Below are positions 13,595-22,322 of a stretch of 27,443 nucleotides of DNA, one piece after another (position 1 is the first letter of the stretch; every line of letters starts with the position of its first letter). This DNA comes from Nitrospinota bacterium (lineage in GTDB: Bacteria > 2-12-FULL-45-22 > JACOWJ01): assembly GCA_016176845.1 (NCBI GenBank), contig JACOWJ010000005.1, forward strand, positions 1-27,443, written 5' to 3'. Made by a program: the position numbers and the translations under genes. The notes under the pieces are model-generated. The model was not told the DNA's origin. It saw only the letters and a list, made by a program, of their open reading frames with translations, and made no database searches.

Positions 13595-15529
13595 TTAAAT
13601 GCTTTCGAGCTCATCCTCTTTTTCGAGGTTAGATAAGCCCTCTGCTTCGCTTGCCGGTTCAGAGAAGAAAAGGGGAAAAGCCTTCGGCCAGTTTCCTTCG
13701 GGATAGATCCTTCCACCAAAGATCTCCTGGGCCTCTCTCACGATCCCCTCCAGCTCCACCGATCCGCTGGGACCTCCGGGGGCCTTTGCCCCGCCCTCCT
13801 TCAATCTCCCCAGGGAAATGCCGGCGGGTTCAGCGATTCGCCAAGAGGCCTCCGCCCCATCTCCCCCAGAGCTCAGGGGCTGTTTGAGGAGCGATGCTTC
13901 TGCGCGCCGCGCCAGGCCATCTCCTTTGGCGGAGGGCTCGGTCGGCGCCTCCTTTTGCGCGAACTCTACCTTGAGCGCTCGGCCGGTGACCTGCCGGGCC
14001 AATTCTTCGACGACTCTCAGCTTATCCCCATCCTGGACGAAGGATAGGAAGAAAGAGGGACATCCGGCCTCTAGCTCCAAGATGAGCTTTTCCTGGCCCA
14101 GCTCTTTTACCAGAACATGTTGTTGCAGAAAGGAGGCCAGCAGCTCGTCTTTTTTCTCCAGATGGGTTTTGATCGCCTGCCAGGCATGCCGCTCCGCATC
14201 CCTTGGGCTATCCGCCCCCTCCTCCTCGACCGGCTTGGTGGGGACCCGCGTCCCCCCAGGCGTCTCCTCCGCCCCGGAACGGGACTGCACGGCAACCGGG
14301 ATCTCGGCGTTCTCGGCGATTCCCTTTTCAGGCAGTTCACCCCCCCTTAGCTCGGATGGCACCCCCATAACCCGCTGGCCCGAAAGCCTCCTTTCCATCT
14401 CCTCCATCCGCTGGATGACCTCTCCGATCGGACGACCCGGATGGATCTGGGTCATCCGGACCAACGCCATCTCCAGGATCAGGTGGGGATGAAAAGAGGA
14501 CCTCATCTCCCCTTCGGCCCGAGTCAGGAGGGTAAAGAGCTGGTCAAGCTCTTCCAGGCTGACCTTTTGGCTTTGCTGCCCCATCCGCTCTACTTCAGCC
14601 GGGGGCAGATCGATCAGCTTGAGGGCCTCTTTGGAGACCCTCAGAACGATCAGATGACGGATAGTTTCCAGCAGCTCTCGGCAAAGGTCCCGGATATCGT
14701 ATTGGTCGATCGAGAGATCCTGGAAAAGGCGCAGCACCTCCGAAGGATTCTTCCCCAGGATCGCCCCGGTGAGGGCAAATAACCACTCGCGATCCACGCG
14801 ACCTAAAACGGCCGCCAGGAGGTCATTCCCCACCTCACCCCCATGAGCAAAGGAGGCCACCTGGTCCAGCAAGCTCTGGGCGTCGCGCATGCTGCCGCGG
14901 GCCTTCCGAGCGATATGGGATAAGATCTCGGGGGGAAGGTTCATCCCTTCCTGCTGAGAGATGAGCTCCAACCGGGTCAAGATGTCCATCAGGGGGAGCG
15001 GCTTCAGGTCGAAACGTTGGCAGCGCGACAAGATGGTGACGGGGATCTTGTTAGGCTCCGTGGTAGCCAGGATGAAGACCACGTGAGAGGGAGGCTCTTC
15101 CAGGGTCTTGAGCAGGGCGTTGAAGGCCTCCTTGGTCAGCATGTGGACTTCATCGATGATGTAAACCTTGTAACGTCCCCTCGCCGGGGCATACCGGGTG
15201 CTCTCTCTCAACTCCCGGATCTCATCGATGCCCCGATTCGAGGCCCCATCGATCTCCAGGACATCCACGGAAGAGCCCGCGGTGATCTCCCGGCAGAAGA
15301 GGCAGCGGTTACAAGGCTGGGGGGTGGGGCCTTCCTGACAATTCAAGGCCTTGGCGAGGATGCGGGCGGTGGTCGTCTTGCCCACGCCGCGGGTGCCGGT
15401 AAACAGGTAGGCATGAGCGATCCGCCGGTTCAAGATGGCGTTCTGAAGGGTCCGACAGACATGGGCCTGGCCGATCACCTCTTCGAAGCCCTGAGGCCTC
15501 CACTTGCGGGCTGTAACGAGATACGACAT
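13595..15529 (-). CDS. dnaX: DNA polymerase III subunit gamma/tau
   Basis: This 644-residue protein is the clamp-loader ATPase and, in its long form, the link to polymerase cores. Walker A is GTRGVGKT at 45-52; a zinc module has C64, C73, C76 and C79; Walker B is IIDEVHM near 124-130, followed by the TTEPNK sensor and the SRC motif (168-170) with its arginine finger. AAA+ lid and collar domains extend to about 370. The last 270 residues are a low-complexity, Pro/Glu/Gly-rich stretch with one folded segment around 455-520 (tau domains). It heads the dnaX-ybaB-recR series. The SRP RNA terminator lies just upstream, and the start site is weakly supported by a ribosome site. Confidence 0.97.
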   Translation of the reverse strand: MSYLVTARKWRPQGFEEVIGQAHVCRTLQNAILNRRIAHAYLFTGTRGVGKTTTARILAKALNCQEGPTPQPCNRCLFCREITAGSSVDVLEIDGASNRGIDEIRELRESTRYAPARGRYKVYIIDEVHMLTKEAFNALLKTLEEPPSHVVFILATTEPNKIPVTILSRCQRFDLKPLPLMDILTRLELISQQEGMNLPPEILSHIARKARGSMRDAQSLLDQVASFAHGGEVGNDLLAAVLGRVDREWLFALTGAILGKNPSEVLRLFQDLSIDQYDIRDLCRELLETIRHLIVLRVSKEALKLIDLPPAEVERMGQQSQKVSLEELDQLFTLLTRAEGEMRSSFHPHLILEMALVRMTQIHPGRPIGEVIQRMEEMERRLSGQRVMGVPSELRGGELPEKGIAENAEIPVAVQSRSGAEETPGGTRVPTKPVEEEGADSPRDAERHAWQAIKTHLEKKDELLASFLQQHVLVKELGQEKLILELEAGCPSFFLSFVQDGDKLRVVEELARQVTGRALKVEFAQKEAPTEPSAKGDGLARRAEASLLKQPLSSGGDGAEASWRIAEPAGISLGRLKEGGAKAPGGPSGSVELEGIVREAQEIFGGRIYPEGNWPKAFPLFFSEPASEAEGLSNLEKEDELESI

Positions 15530-15550
15530 GGAACTTTATTGAACTCGCAA

Positions 15551-15593
15551 AGAAAAAGAAACAAGGCGTAAGGAGGATATCCTCTTTACGCCT
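15551..15593 (-). terminator. Terminator of the tRNA-Ser / SRP RNA transcript
   Basis: AGGCGTAAGGAGGAT and ATCCTCTTTACGCCT form a 15-bp stem (15564-15593) with one mismatch or wobble. On the minus strand TTGTTTCTTTTTCTTT follows. It ends the SRP RNA and lies 20-60 bp before dnaX. Confidence 0.88.
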
Positions 15594-15624
15594 CGCAGGA
15601 TCAAGCGGTCGTGCACCCATCATT

Positions 15625-15883
15625 GACTTTTCCCCCCAGGCGCCCATGGTGTAGTTGGCTCGAGCCAGGCACCCTTGCAACACCCGAGAGTCCTTGCTTA
15701 CCGCTGCTTCCTTCCGGACCTGACGGGGTTTACAAGCTCTCGTCGTACAAGACCCAGCTGTCAACGCCACTTGCACCAGGGCCGACCCTGAAAGAAAGAG
15801 AGCCGCTGATTGGGAATTCCGCCCCGCTATAGCGGATTGCGGGTTACAGGGCACCGCTAACTCCCCGCCTAGCACGACCAACC
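15625..15883 (-). ncRNA. ffs: Signal recognition particle RNA, long bacterial form with Alu domain
   Basis: The minus strand contains the universal SRP core GTCAGGTCCGGAAGGAAGCA (about 15726-15707), flanked by GAGAGC and CTCTC arms of helix 8. Upstream, TAGCGGTGCCCTGTAACCCG (about 15857-15838) and GCTATAGCGGGG match the Alu domain of long SRP RNAs such as that of Bacillus. Between the two, CCTGGTG and CACCATGG arms can form helix 5. SRP RNA binds Ffh to target nascent membrane proteins. The Alu domain excludes the short 4.5S form. Ends are estimated from pairing and the 5' GTCGTGCTAGG start. It follows tRNA-Ser by ~28 nt on the same strand and is ended by a strong terminator. Confidence 0.93.
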
Positions 15884-15909
15884 TACGAACTTCTTGCCGC
15901 CTCTGCACC

Positions 15910-16001
<92 letters not shown>

Positions 16002-16014
16002 AAAAATCATGCAT

Positions 16015-16043
16015 AGTATAACAAAATAGAACTCATCGCGCAA
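16015..16043 (-). promoter_or_regulatory. Promoter of tRNA-Ser / SRP RNA
   Basis: On the minus strand TTGCGC (16043-16038), 17 bp, TATACT (16020-16015). Transcription would start near 16008, a few bases before the tRNA. No second promoter is evident between the tRNA and the SRP RNA, so the two are probably cotranscribed. Confidence 0.72.
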
Positions 16044-16102
16044 CCTCATCGACTCCTCTCCGGGCAATGTCCATTTCTTCCGCTTCTTCCGCCCTTTGGC
16101 CT

Positions 16103-17311
16103 TCATGCCCCGTACTTGGCCAGGCGCCGGGCATGGGCCAGCATCAACCCCATCAAGTTCAGGGCCGGCTGTCGCCCCAAACTGCCCCGCAAACAGCTCA
16201 GCTCATCAAATCGCTCCACCTCATCGATCCATCCCCAATGCGAATAGAGCAATACCGGCACCGGATGCCAGCTGTGGCTTCTCATCAGGGACGGGGTGGA
16301 ATGATCCCCCGTGACCACCAACACATCCGGCTCTAAGGCCACGGCCTGCGGGATCAGCCGATCGACCTCCTCCAGGACCCGCACCTTGCCCTCAAAATCG
16401 CCATCCTCGCCCCGGTTGTCGGTCTCTTTGATGTGCAGGAAGAAGAAGTCATAGGCCGGGTAATTTTCCCTCAAGAGGCGAAACTTCTGGGCGTTGTTGG
16501 GAATCAAGGGGACCCCATCCATCCCCAAAAGCCTGGCCAATCCCCGGTACATGGGGTAGCTGGCCAGGGCCAGGCTGCGCAGGCCAAAGCGCTCCTCCAA
16601 GAAGCGGAAGCGGCGATATTGGCTAAAGCCGCGCAGGAGGAGCATGTTGGCCATCTCTTCGTTGGCCAGGATCTCTTGGGCCTGGGCCAGGAAATCATTG
16701 ACCAGTCTAAGGGTTCGCTCCGCTGCGGGGTCGAGGGCGCGGGGCTTCAAGGGAGAGACTCCCGTCCGTTGGGGGTCGGTATCGGTGACCGCATAGGAGA
16801 GGCCTTGGCCCCTAAGGATCAAGACCCCTCGGTGCTCCTTTTCGGTCTCGAAGAACCACTCCACGTCGGGGGAGAGAAGGATATTCTCTCGAAGCTTGCG
16901 GCAGAGGCGTCGGTTCACCTCATCGGAGATGCGCCCAGGCCGCCGGTCTGCGATGATTCCCCGCTCGTCCAGGGTGATGAAGTTGGCCCGGGCGGCCACG
17001 TCTTGGGGATGGAGGGGAAAATCGATCCCCAAGGCCGAGAGGACCCCCCGCCCGATGTTGTCTCGAAAGGGGTCATATCCGAAGAGGGCCAGGTGGCTCG
17101 GCCCGCTGCCGGGGGTAATGCCCGGTCCCACCGGGTCCAGAAGACCACAGGCAGAATTCGCTGCCAGTTGATCGAGGTTGGGAAGGTAAGCAACCTGTAG
17201 CTCACTGCCCCCTTTCGCCCGTACAGGCAGTCCCCCCAAACCGTCGAGGACTACCAGAATGATCTTGGTCTGATTGGGGATAACCAGCTCCTCCAATATC
17301 GCCGGGTCCAT
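16103..17311 (-). CDS. apgM: 2,3-bisphosphoglycerate-independent phosphoglycerate mutase, archaeal type (ApgM)
   Basis: This 402-residue enzyme interconverts 3- and 2-phosphoglycerate in glycolysis and gluconeogenesis using two divalent metals and a phosphoserine. It belongs to the alkaline-phosphatase superfamily: LVVLDGLGG with metal ligand D23, PGSGPSHLALFGYDP with the likely nucleophile S69, HIKETDNRGEDGD near 302-314, and VVTGDHSTPSLMRSHSWHPVP near the C-terminus. Length and motifs fit the archaeal-type family also found in thermophilic and anaerobic bacteria, not the GpmI type of ~510 residues. The ATG at 17311 has AAAGGAG 7-8 nt upstream. It is monocistronic, with a possible promoter about 230 bp upstream. 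Confidence 0.93.
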   Translation of the reverse strand: MDPAILEELVIPNQTKIILVVLDGLGGLPVRAKGGSELQVAYLPNLDQLAANSACGLLDPVGPGITPGSGPSHLALFGYDPFRDNIGRGVLSALGIDFPLHPQDVAARANFITLDERGIIADRRPGRISDEVNRRLCRKLRENILLSPDVEWFFETEKEHRGVLILRGQGLSYAVTDTDPQRTGVSPLKPRALDPAAERTLRLVNDFLAQAQEILANEEMANMLLLRGFSQYRRFRFLEERFGLRSLALASYPMYRGLARLLGMDGVPLIPNNAQKFRLLRENYPAYDFFFLHIKETDNRGEDGDFEGKVRVLEEVDRLIPQAVALEPDVLVVTGDHSTPSLMRSHSWHPVPVLLYSHWGWIDEVERFDELSCLRGSLGRQPALNLMGLMLAHARRLAKYGA

Positions 17312-17428
17312 CTCCGATCTCCTTTAGCCTTACTTGCGATAATTTCTCTTGCAAAGCGGGTAGCAAGTCACAGCGACAGCTGTGCACAGGGAGCAGTTCT
17401 GACCCGCCCCCCGGGGGTGATCCTTCAA

Positions 17429-17498
17429 GTTAGGGATTAGGGATTAGGGACTAGGGGCTAGTGAAGAAGAACTTTTGCAAAACCCTAGCCTCTAGTCA
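17429..17498. repeat. Family A palindrome, copy 2
   Basis: Left-arm units TTAGGGATTAGGGA lead to CTAGGGGCTAG. A spacer with GTGAAGAAGAACTTTTGC and the right arm CCCTAGCCTCTAG follow. The spacer matches copy 3 (reverse complement) at most positions and copy 1 at many, so this is a true family rather than random G-rich sequence. Confidence 0.88.
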
Positions 17499-17537
17499 CT
17501 TAAAAATAAAAATTCCTCTAAGATATATATACTTTAG

Positions 17538-17565
17538 AGCATATTAACGGTGGCCTCAAAGTCAA
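17538..17565 (-). promoter_or_regulatory. Possible apgM promoter
   Basis: On the minus strand TTGACT (17565-17560), 16 bp, TATGCT (17543-17538). It faces apgM but sits ~230 bp upstream, with the family A palindrome in the leader. Confidence 0.45.
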
Positions 17566-17699
17566 GGGAGGATTTCATCCTCGGTCCGGCCCGTGATCCC
17601 TGCCATCCTCAAAAGCAGGGCCGCGGTAAGGGGTGAGCAAAAATACTTCATTGGACGGAGCCATAAAGATATGATAAGCTAAAGAAGCTTCAGGAGGAG

Positions 17700-17783
17700 G
17701 TTTTACCTTGAAATTGCCAGTGTCTCTCTAAAGAACATTTTCATCCGCGGAGCGACCAAGCCGGCTTGGCCATGGTGGTTTCT
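17700..17783. repeat. Family B element, copy 2
   Basis: It aligns with 13089-13173 and 22189-22272. TGAAATTG and CATTTTCA pair at 7 of 8 positions; CCAAG and CTTGG make the second stem; ACC and GGT can close. It ends 38 nt before the greA ATG, in the greA leader. Confidence 0.82.
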
Positions 17784-17821
17784 TTTGAGAGGGCTTGTCG
17801 AGGAAATTGGAGGAAGGCGAG

Positions 17822-18304
17822 ATGGGAAACAATCATAAAGTCCCGATGACCCGGGAAGGATACGAGGCACTGAAGCAGGAGTTGGGTTACCTGAAGGGTG
17901 TGGTTCGTCCCAAGGTGATCGAGGAGATCCGGCAGGCCCGGGAGCATGGGGATTTGAGCGAGAACGCGGAGTACCATGCGGCGAAGGAGAAGCAGGCCCA
18001 TACCCATGCCAAGATTTACCAACTGGAGGACAGGCTCTCCAGGGCGCAGATCATCGAGGCTCAAAACCTGGCAGCAGAAAAGGTTGTCTTTGGGGCCGTG
18101 GTAAGGATGATAGATCTGGAGACGGGCGAGGAGAAGCGATTCAAACTGGTGGGACAGGACGAGGCCGATGCACAGAAAGGCAGTATTTCCATCATGTCGC
18201 CGGTTGCCCGGGCCTTGATCGGGCGAGAGGTGGACGACGAGATCGAGGTTCGAGTTCCGAAGGGGGTGATCCGCTATCAGATCTTGGAAATCTATTCCGA
18301 ATAA
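17822..18304 (+). CDS. greA: Transcription elongation factor GreA
   Basis: GreA (160 residues) stimulates RNA cleavage by stalled RNA polymerase. The N-terminal coiled coil begins MTREGYEALKQELGYLKGVVRP, and its tip shows GDLSENAEYHAAKEKQ with the conserved acidic residues near the DLSENAEY loop. A C-terminal FKBP-like domain has SISIMSPVARALIGREVDDEIEVRVPKG. The ATG at 17822 is preferred over one 27 nt upstream because GGAGGAAGG is ideally spaced and family N-termini agree. A family B element lies in its leader. The UPF0182 gene follows after 46 bp on the same strand. Confidence 0.97.
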   Translation: MGNNHKVPMTREGYEALKQELGYLKGVVRPKVIEEIRQAREHGDLSENAEYHAAKEKQAHTHAKIYQLEDRLSRAQIIEAQNLAAEKVVFGAVVRMIDLETGEEKRFKLVGQDEADAQKGSISIMSPVARALIGREVDDEIEVRVPKGVIRYQILEIYSE

Positions 18305-18350
18305 GGGGGAAGGTCTGTCGGGCCAGCCGGGAGGGGCTTACAAGAGAGGG

Positions 18351-21080
18351 TTGGCCGGACTCCTGTTGGTTTTGGGGCTGGGCGCCTTGCTGCTCGGAGG
18401 GGAAGGCGTACGCCTTTACACCGACTGGCTCTGGTTTCAAGAGGTCGGTTATACCGCAGTCTTTCTGAAGATCCTGGGGACGCAGATCTGGTTGGGGATC
18501 GCCTGCGGCCTTCTCTCCGCCCTGTTCCTATGGATCAACCTCTCCGGGGCTACCCGTTCGGGGATGGACCAGGTCCCGATGCTGGTGGAAGAGCTGGAAG
18601 AGCTTTGGGAAACCCCTCACTGGAACCAGTGGACCACGTACCGGAGGATCCTCGTGCTGGTCGCCTCCCTGGGTTTCGGCCTGCTGGTGGGAGCCCAGGC
18701 ATCCGGGGCGTGGGAGACCTGGCTGAGATACGTGGAGTCCGTTCCTTTTGGCCAAAAAGACCCCCTATTCGGGCGGGAGGTCAGCTTCTATGTCTTCACG
18801 CTTCCCCTCTGGCGGCAGCTCCACTCCTGGTTTATGTTGGTGGTCTTTTTTTCCTTGCTGGGGACCGGGGTGGCCTATTTCTTGGAAGGAAAAATTTGGG
18901 TCAACCAACGGGGGGTCAACGTCTCCGGCCGGGCCAAGAGACATCTGTCGCTCTTGGGCGGATTGGGGGTGGCTGGGCTGGCTATTGGGTTCTACTTGGG
19001 CCGTTACGAGCTCCTTTACTCCTCTCGCAGCATGATCTTTGGGGCAAGTTACGCGGATGTCGAGGCCCTGCTGCCCGCTTTGACGGTTCTATCCATCCTG
19101 GCGGGAATCGGATCGATCCTCTTCTTCTTCTATTCCTTCCGCCCCCAGGGCTTGCTCCCTTGGGTTACCCTGGGCCTCCTGGCGGTCGCTTATATCCTGG
19201 GAGGCCATCTCTATCCCCTCTTGCTGCAACGGCTGGTCGTCTTGCCGAACGAGCTGGGCAAGGAGACCCCTTATATCGCCCGGAACATCGTTTACACCCG
19301 ACAAGCTTACGGTCTGGAGGACGTCGAGGAGCGCCGGCTTTCGGCTGAGGCCGCCTTGGGCTGGCAGGATCTGCAGGAGAACCAATCGACGCTCCAGAAC
19401 ATCCGCCTTTGGGATCGTCAGCCCCTCCTGGAGACTTTCAGCCAGATCCAGGAGATCCGCACGTATTATGCCTTTGCCTCGGTGGACAACGATCGCTACC
19501 GCTTCAATGGGGACTATCGCCAGGTCATGCTCTCCCCCCGGGAGATCTCCTCGTCCAATTTGCCCAGCCGTACCTGGATCAATGAGCATCAGGTCTTCAC
19601 CCATGGCTATGGGCTCACGCTGGGGTTGGTGAACCGGGTTACCGCCGAAGGGCTTCCCGAGCTGCTGATCAAGGACATCCCCCCAGCCACCACGGTGAAC
19701 CTCAAGGTGGAGCGCCCTGAGCTCTACTATGGGGAGTTGACCGACCCTTACGTCTTCCTCCGGACCCGCTCGAAGGAATTTGATTATCCGGCGGGGGAGG
19801 AGAACGTTTACAGCCAATACCAGGGAAGGGGCGGGGTCCCTTTGAGCTCTTCCTTCCGGAAGGCCCTCTTTGCCCTTCGGTTCGGTTCCCTGAAGACCTT
19901 CCTCTCCCAGGACATCACCTCTGAAAGCCGGGCACTGTTTTATCGTCGGATAGACCGGCGCGTCCGCCGGATCGCCCCCTTTCTGAGATACGACCGGGAC
20001 CCCTACCTGGTGATCTCCGGGGGGCGGCTCTACTGGATCTACGATGCCTACACCACCACCGATCGCTACCCCTATTCTTTGCCCATCCGAGGGGTGGGCA
20101 ACTACATCCGCAACTCGGTGAAAGCGGTCATCGATGCCTATCATGGGGAGGTAAAGTTTTACATCGCCGACCCCCGTGACCCGATCATCCGCACTTACAG
20201 CCGGATCTTTCCGGGGACCTTCCTGCCCTTGGAGGCCATGCCGGAGGATTTGCGCCGGCATTTGCGCTATCCCGAGGACCTTTTTGCCCTCCAGACCCAC
20301 CTCTACGCCACGTATCATATGACCACCCCCCAGGTCTTTTACAACAAAGAGGACCTGTGGGAGATCCCCAGCGGGATCGGCAAAGAGGGGCGGCCCATGG
20401 AACCCTATTATATGATCATGAAGCTACCCCAGGAGAAACGAGAGGAGTTCATTTTGATGTCGCCCTTTAACCCCAAGGGCAAGGACAATTTGGCGGCCTG
20501 GATGGTGGCCAAGTGCGACCTCCCCGAGTACGGGAAGCTGGTGGTCTATCGCTTTCCCAAACAGAAGCTGGTTTACGGACCGAAACAGATCGAGGCCAGG
20601 ATCAACCAGGACGCCGAGATCTCCCGGCAGGTCTCCCTTTGGGATCAGCGGGGCTCTCAAGTGATCCTGGGGACCCTGTTGGTCATCCCGGTGAAAGAGT
20701 CGCTCATTTACGTTCAGCCTCTTTATCTGAAGGCGGAGAACGGAAAGATCCCGGAACTGAAGCGGGTCATCGTGGCTTACGAGAACCATATCAGCATGGA
20801 GGAGACCCTGGAGGAGGCCCTGTCGAAGCTATTCCAAAGGCCGGCAGTTGCGGCTGGGGAGGCTCCCTCCATCGCGGAGGCCCCAGCCGCCGAGCCCGGG
20901 AAAGAAGGGGAGAGGAGGGAAGATGCCCGTCCCCGAGGAGAGGGGGTCCCTTCGGATCCGGCGGCCCAGGCCTGGGAACATCTCCAGAAGGCCAAGGAGC
21001 TGCAAAGGGGAGGGGACTGGGCCGGCTACGGAGAGGAGCTCAAGAGGCTGGAGGAGGCCTTGAAAAAGCTGCGAAGATAG
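18351..21080 (+). CDS. UPF0182 family integral membrane protein
   Basis: This ~909-residue protein belongs to UPF0182 (COG1615), of unknown function. About seven hydrophobic spans lie in the first 300 residues (near 1-18, 36-60, 98-120, 155-175, 200-217, 243-268, 272-295); between the first two is the diagnostic YTDWLWFQEVGY. A large presumed extracytoplasmic domain follows, with RTYYAFASVDNDRY, SRTWINEHQVFTHGYG and YGELTDPYV, all family blocks. The last 100 residues are low-complexity and end in a charged Leu/Lys/Glu helix. The listed start is a TTG at 18351; the reading frame is open further left (a YKRG segment precedes), so the true start is uncertain. It may share a transcript with greA. 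Confidence 0.88.
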   Translation: MAGLLLVLGLGALLLGGEGVRLYTDWLWFQEVGYTAVFLKILGTQIWLGIACGLLSALFLWINLSGATRSGMDQVPMLVEELEELWETPHWNQWTTYRRILVLVASLGFGLLVGAQASGAWETWLRYVESVPFGQKDPLFGREVSFYVFTLPLWRQLHSWFMLVVFFSLLGTGVAYFLEGKIWVNQRGVNVSGRAKRHLSLLGGLGVAGLAIGFYLGRYELLYSSRSMIFGASYADVEALLPALTVLSILAGIGSILFFFYSFRPQGLLPWVTLGLLAVAYILGGHLYPLLLQRLVVLPNELGKETPYIARNIVYTRQAYGLEDVEERRLSAEAALGWQDLQENQSTLQNIRLWDRQPLLETFSQIQEIRTYYAFASVDNDRYRFNGDYRQVMLSPREISSSNLPSRTWINEHQVFTHGYGLTLGLVNRVTAEGLPELLIKDIPPATTVNLKVERPELYYGELTDPYVFLRTRSKEFDYPAGEENVYSQYQGRGGVPLSSSFRKALFALRFGSLKTFLSQDITSESRALFYRRIDRRVRRIAPFLRYDRDPYLVISGGRLYWIYDAYTTTDRYPYSLPIRGVGNYIRNSVKAVIDAYHGEVKFYIADPRDPIIRTYSRIFPGTFLPLEAMPEDLRRHLRYPEDLFALQTHLYATYHMTTPQVFYNKEDLWEIPSGIGKEGRPMEPYYMIMKLPQEKREEFILMSPFNPKGKDNLAAWMVAKCDLPEYGKLVVYRFPKQKLVYGPKQIEARINQDAEISRQVSLWDQRGSQVILGTLLVIPVKESLIYVQPLYLKAENGKIPELKRVIVAYENHISMEETLEEALSKLFQRPAVAAGEAPSIAEAPAAEPGKEGERREDARPRGEGVPSDPAAQAWEHLQKAKELQRGGDWAGYGEELKRLEEALKKLRR

Positions 21081-21084
21081 AAGA

Positions 21085-21157
21085 TAGGGGCCAGGGGTTA
21101 GCCAAAGGTCTTCTTCACTAGCCCCTAATCCCTAACCCCTAATCCCTAACCCCTAAC
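21085..21157. repeat. Family A palindrome, copy 3
   Basis: It starts 5 nt after the UPF0182 stop. The left arm GGGGCCAGGGGTTAG, spacer CCAAAGGTCTTCTTCAC and a right arm of CCCTAAT/CCCTAAC units are the reverse complement of the other copies. It may also serve as a terminator for the upstream gene. Confidence 0.88.
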
Positions 21158-21163
21158 TTAACT

Positions 21164-21182
21164 GCATAGGAATTTCCATTTT
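21164..21182 (+). repeat. Dispersed 19-bp motif, copy 3
   Basis: GCATAGGAATTTCCATTTT, identical to the copies at 4510 and 6558 (reverse). It lies between a family A palindrome and the AGCTCATAGCT-type inverted repeat. Confidence 0.85.
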
Positions 21183-21192
21183 AAGCTAAATA

Positions 21193-21265
21193 AGCTCATG
21201 GCTCATAGCTCATAGCAAAGGCAAAAAGCCAGCTCGTCTTTGCTATGAGCTATGAGCTATCAGCT
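21193..21265. repeat. Long inverted repeat upstream of htpX
   Basis: Arms at 21193-21220 and 21238-21265 pair at 26 of 28 positions around a 17-nt loop. They are built from AGCTCATAGCTCATAGC units. The same unit (AGCTATGAGCT) occurs twice at 4530-4561. It ends 39 nt before the htpX start and could form a strong hairpin in its leader or a terminator for upstream transcription. Confidence 0.85.
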
Positions 21266-21304
21266 AACTTGTAGCAACCATCCAAGAGAAAAGGAGGCAA
21301 ATCC

Positions 21305-22159
21305 ATGAACGTTTTGAAGACGACCTTCTTCATGGCCGGGCTGACCCTGCTCTTTATCCTGGTGGGTGGGGCCCTGGGAGGGCAGCAAGGCATGGTCCTT
21401 GCCTTCGTCCTGGCCTGTGCGATGAACCTGGGGACCTATTGGTTCAGCGACCGCATTGTGCTTCGCATGTACGGGGCCCAGGAGGTCTCCCCCATGGAGG
21501 CCCCGGAGCTCTACGAGATCGTTAAGGGGTTGGCCCACCGGGCCGGCATCCCCATGCCCAAGCTTTACATCATCCCCAGCGAGGCACCCAACGCCTTCGC
21601 CACCGGCAGGAACCCGGAGCATGCGGCCGTGGCGGTGACCGAGGGCATCCTGCGCCTCCTCTCCCGAGATGAGCTGGCGGGTGTGCTGGCCCATGAGCTC
21701 TCTCACGTCAAGCATCGCGACATCCTCATCGGGACGATCGCCGCCACCATCGCGGGGGCGATCAGCATGCTGGCCAACATGGCCCAGTGGGCCATGATCT
21801 TCGGAGGGGGGAGAAGGGATGACGAGGATGGGGAGGGCGGGGGCCTGATCGGCACCCTGGCGATGATGATCCTGGCCCCTATTGCCGCCATGCTCATCCA
21901 GATGGCGATCTCCCGCTCCCGGGAATACCTGGCCGACGAGGGAGGGGCGAAGCTCAGCCACCCCCGTTACCTGGCCAGTGCCCTGCGCAAGCTGCAGCGG
22001 GGGGTGGAGCGGGTGCCCATGGCGGAAGCCACTCCGGCGACCGCCCACATGTTTATCGTGAACCCGTTTCGGGGGGAGGGGATCGTCCGGCTCTTCAGCA
22101 CGCATCCTCCCCTGGAGGAACGGATCCAGAGGCTGGAGTCGATGGCCCTGCGTCCTTGA
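21305..22159 (+). CDS. htpX: HtpX-family membrane zinc metalloprotease
   Basis: HtpX (284 residues) is a membrane-embedded M48 protease that clears misfolded membrane proteins under stress. Two membrane spans lie near 5-22 and 29-47. The zinc site is HELSH at 130-134 within [16 protein letters not shown], with the third ligand E207 in [13 protein letters not shown]. Two further spans (141-162, 182-203) frame an acidic, glycine-rich linker. [19 protein letters not shown] near 96-114 is family-typical. The ATG at 21305 has AAGGAGG 7-8 nt upstream. A long inverted repeat lies in its leader. Confidence 0.96.
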   Translation: MNVLKTTFFMAGLTLLFILVGGALGGQQGMVLAFVLACAMNLGTYWFSDRIVLRMYGAQEVSPMEAPELYEIVKGLAHRAGIPMPKLYIIPSEAPNAFATGRNPEHAAVAVTEGILRLLSRDELAGVLAHELSHVKHRDILIGTIAATIAGAISMLANMAQWAMIFGGGRRDDEDGEGGGLIGTLAMMILAPIAAMLIQMAISRSREYLADEGGAKLSHPRYLASALRKLQRGVERVPMAEATPATAHMFIVNPFRGEGIVRLFSTHPPLEERIQRLESMALRP

Positions 22160-22188
22160 GGCCATTGCCATTGGGGTGTAGATGGGCA

Positions 22189-22272
22189 TTTAACCACGAA
22201 AATGCCAGGGGCTTTCTGAAGGAGATTTTCATCCACGGGGGCGACGAACCCTGCTGGGTCATGATGATTGGG
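22189..22272. repeat. Family B element, copy 3
   Basis: It aligns with copies 1 and 2. GAAAAT/ATTTTC make the first stem, and ACCC TGCT GGGT the second, with different letters but kept pairing. The closing stem is weak here. It lies between htpX and the exchanger, ending 50 nt before the latter's start. Confidence 0.78.
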
Positions 22273-22322
22273 GGATAAACCTCCCGTCTCGCAAATTGGG
22301 GAGGTCGTCGTGGGAGAAAGGT

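Larger units (their letters stand above)
17312..17821. other. Divergent intergenic region between apgM and greA
   Basis: This 510-base stretch lies between divergently transcribed genes. Near apgM, 17312-17428 shows nothing distinctive beyond the ribosome site. Then come a family A palindrome (17429-17498), an AT-rich segment (17500-17545), and a possible leftward promoter (17538-17565). Toward greA, TTGGAC (17651) followed by TATGAT or TAAGCT within 13-18 bp is a poor but possible rightward promoter. A family B element (17700-17783) and a clear AGGAAGG-type ribosome site (17809-17818) precede greA. Confidence 0.7.

Noticed and set aside
17700-17783. Riboswitch controlling greA
   Set aside because: The same element occurs near unrelated genes and in reverse orientation at recR, which argues against ligand-dependent control of one pathway.
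19089-20318. 409-codon minus-strand frame inside the UPF0182 gene
   Set aside because: It is antisense to a gene with clear membrane spans and family motifs; the product has no recognisable domain.
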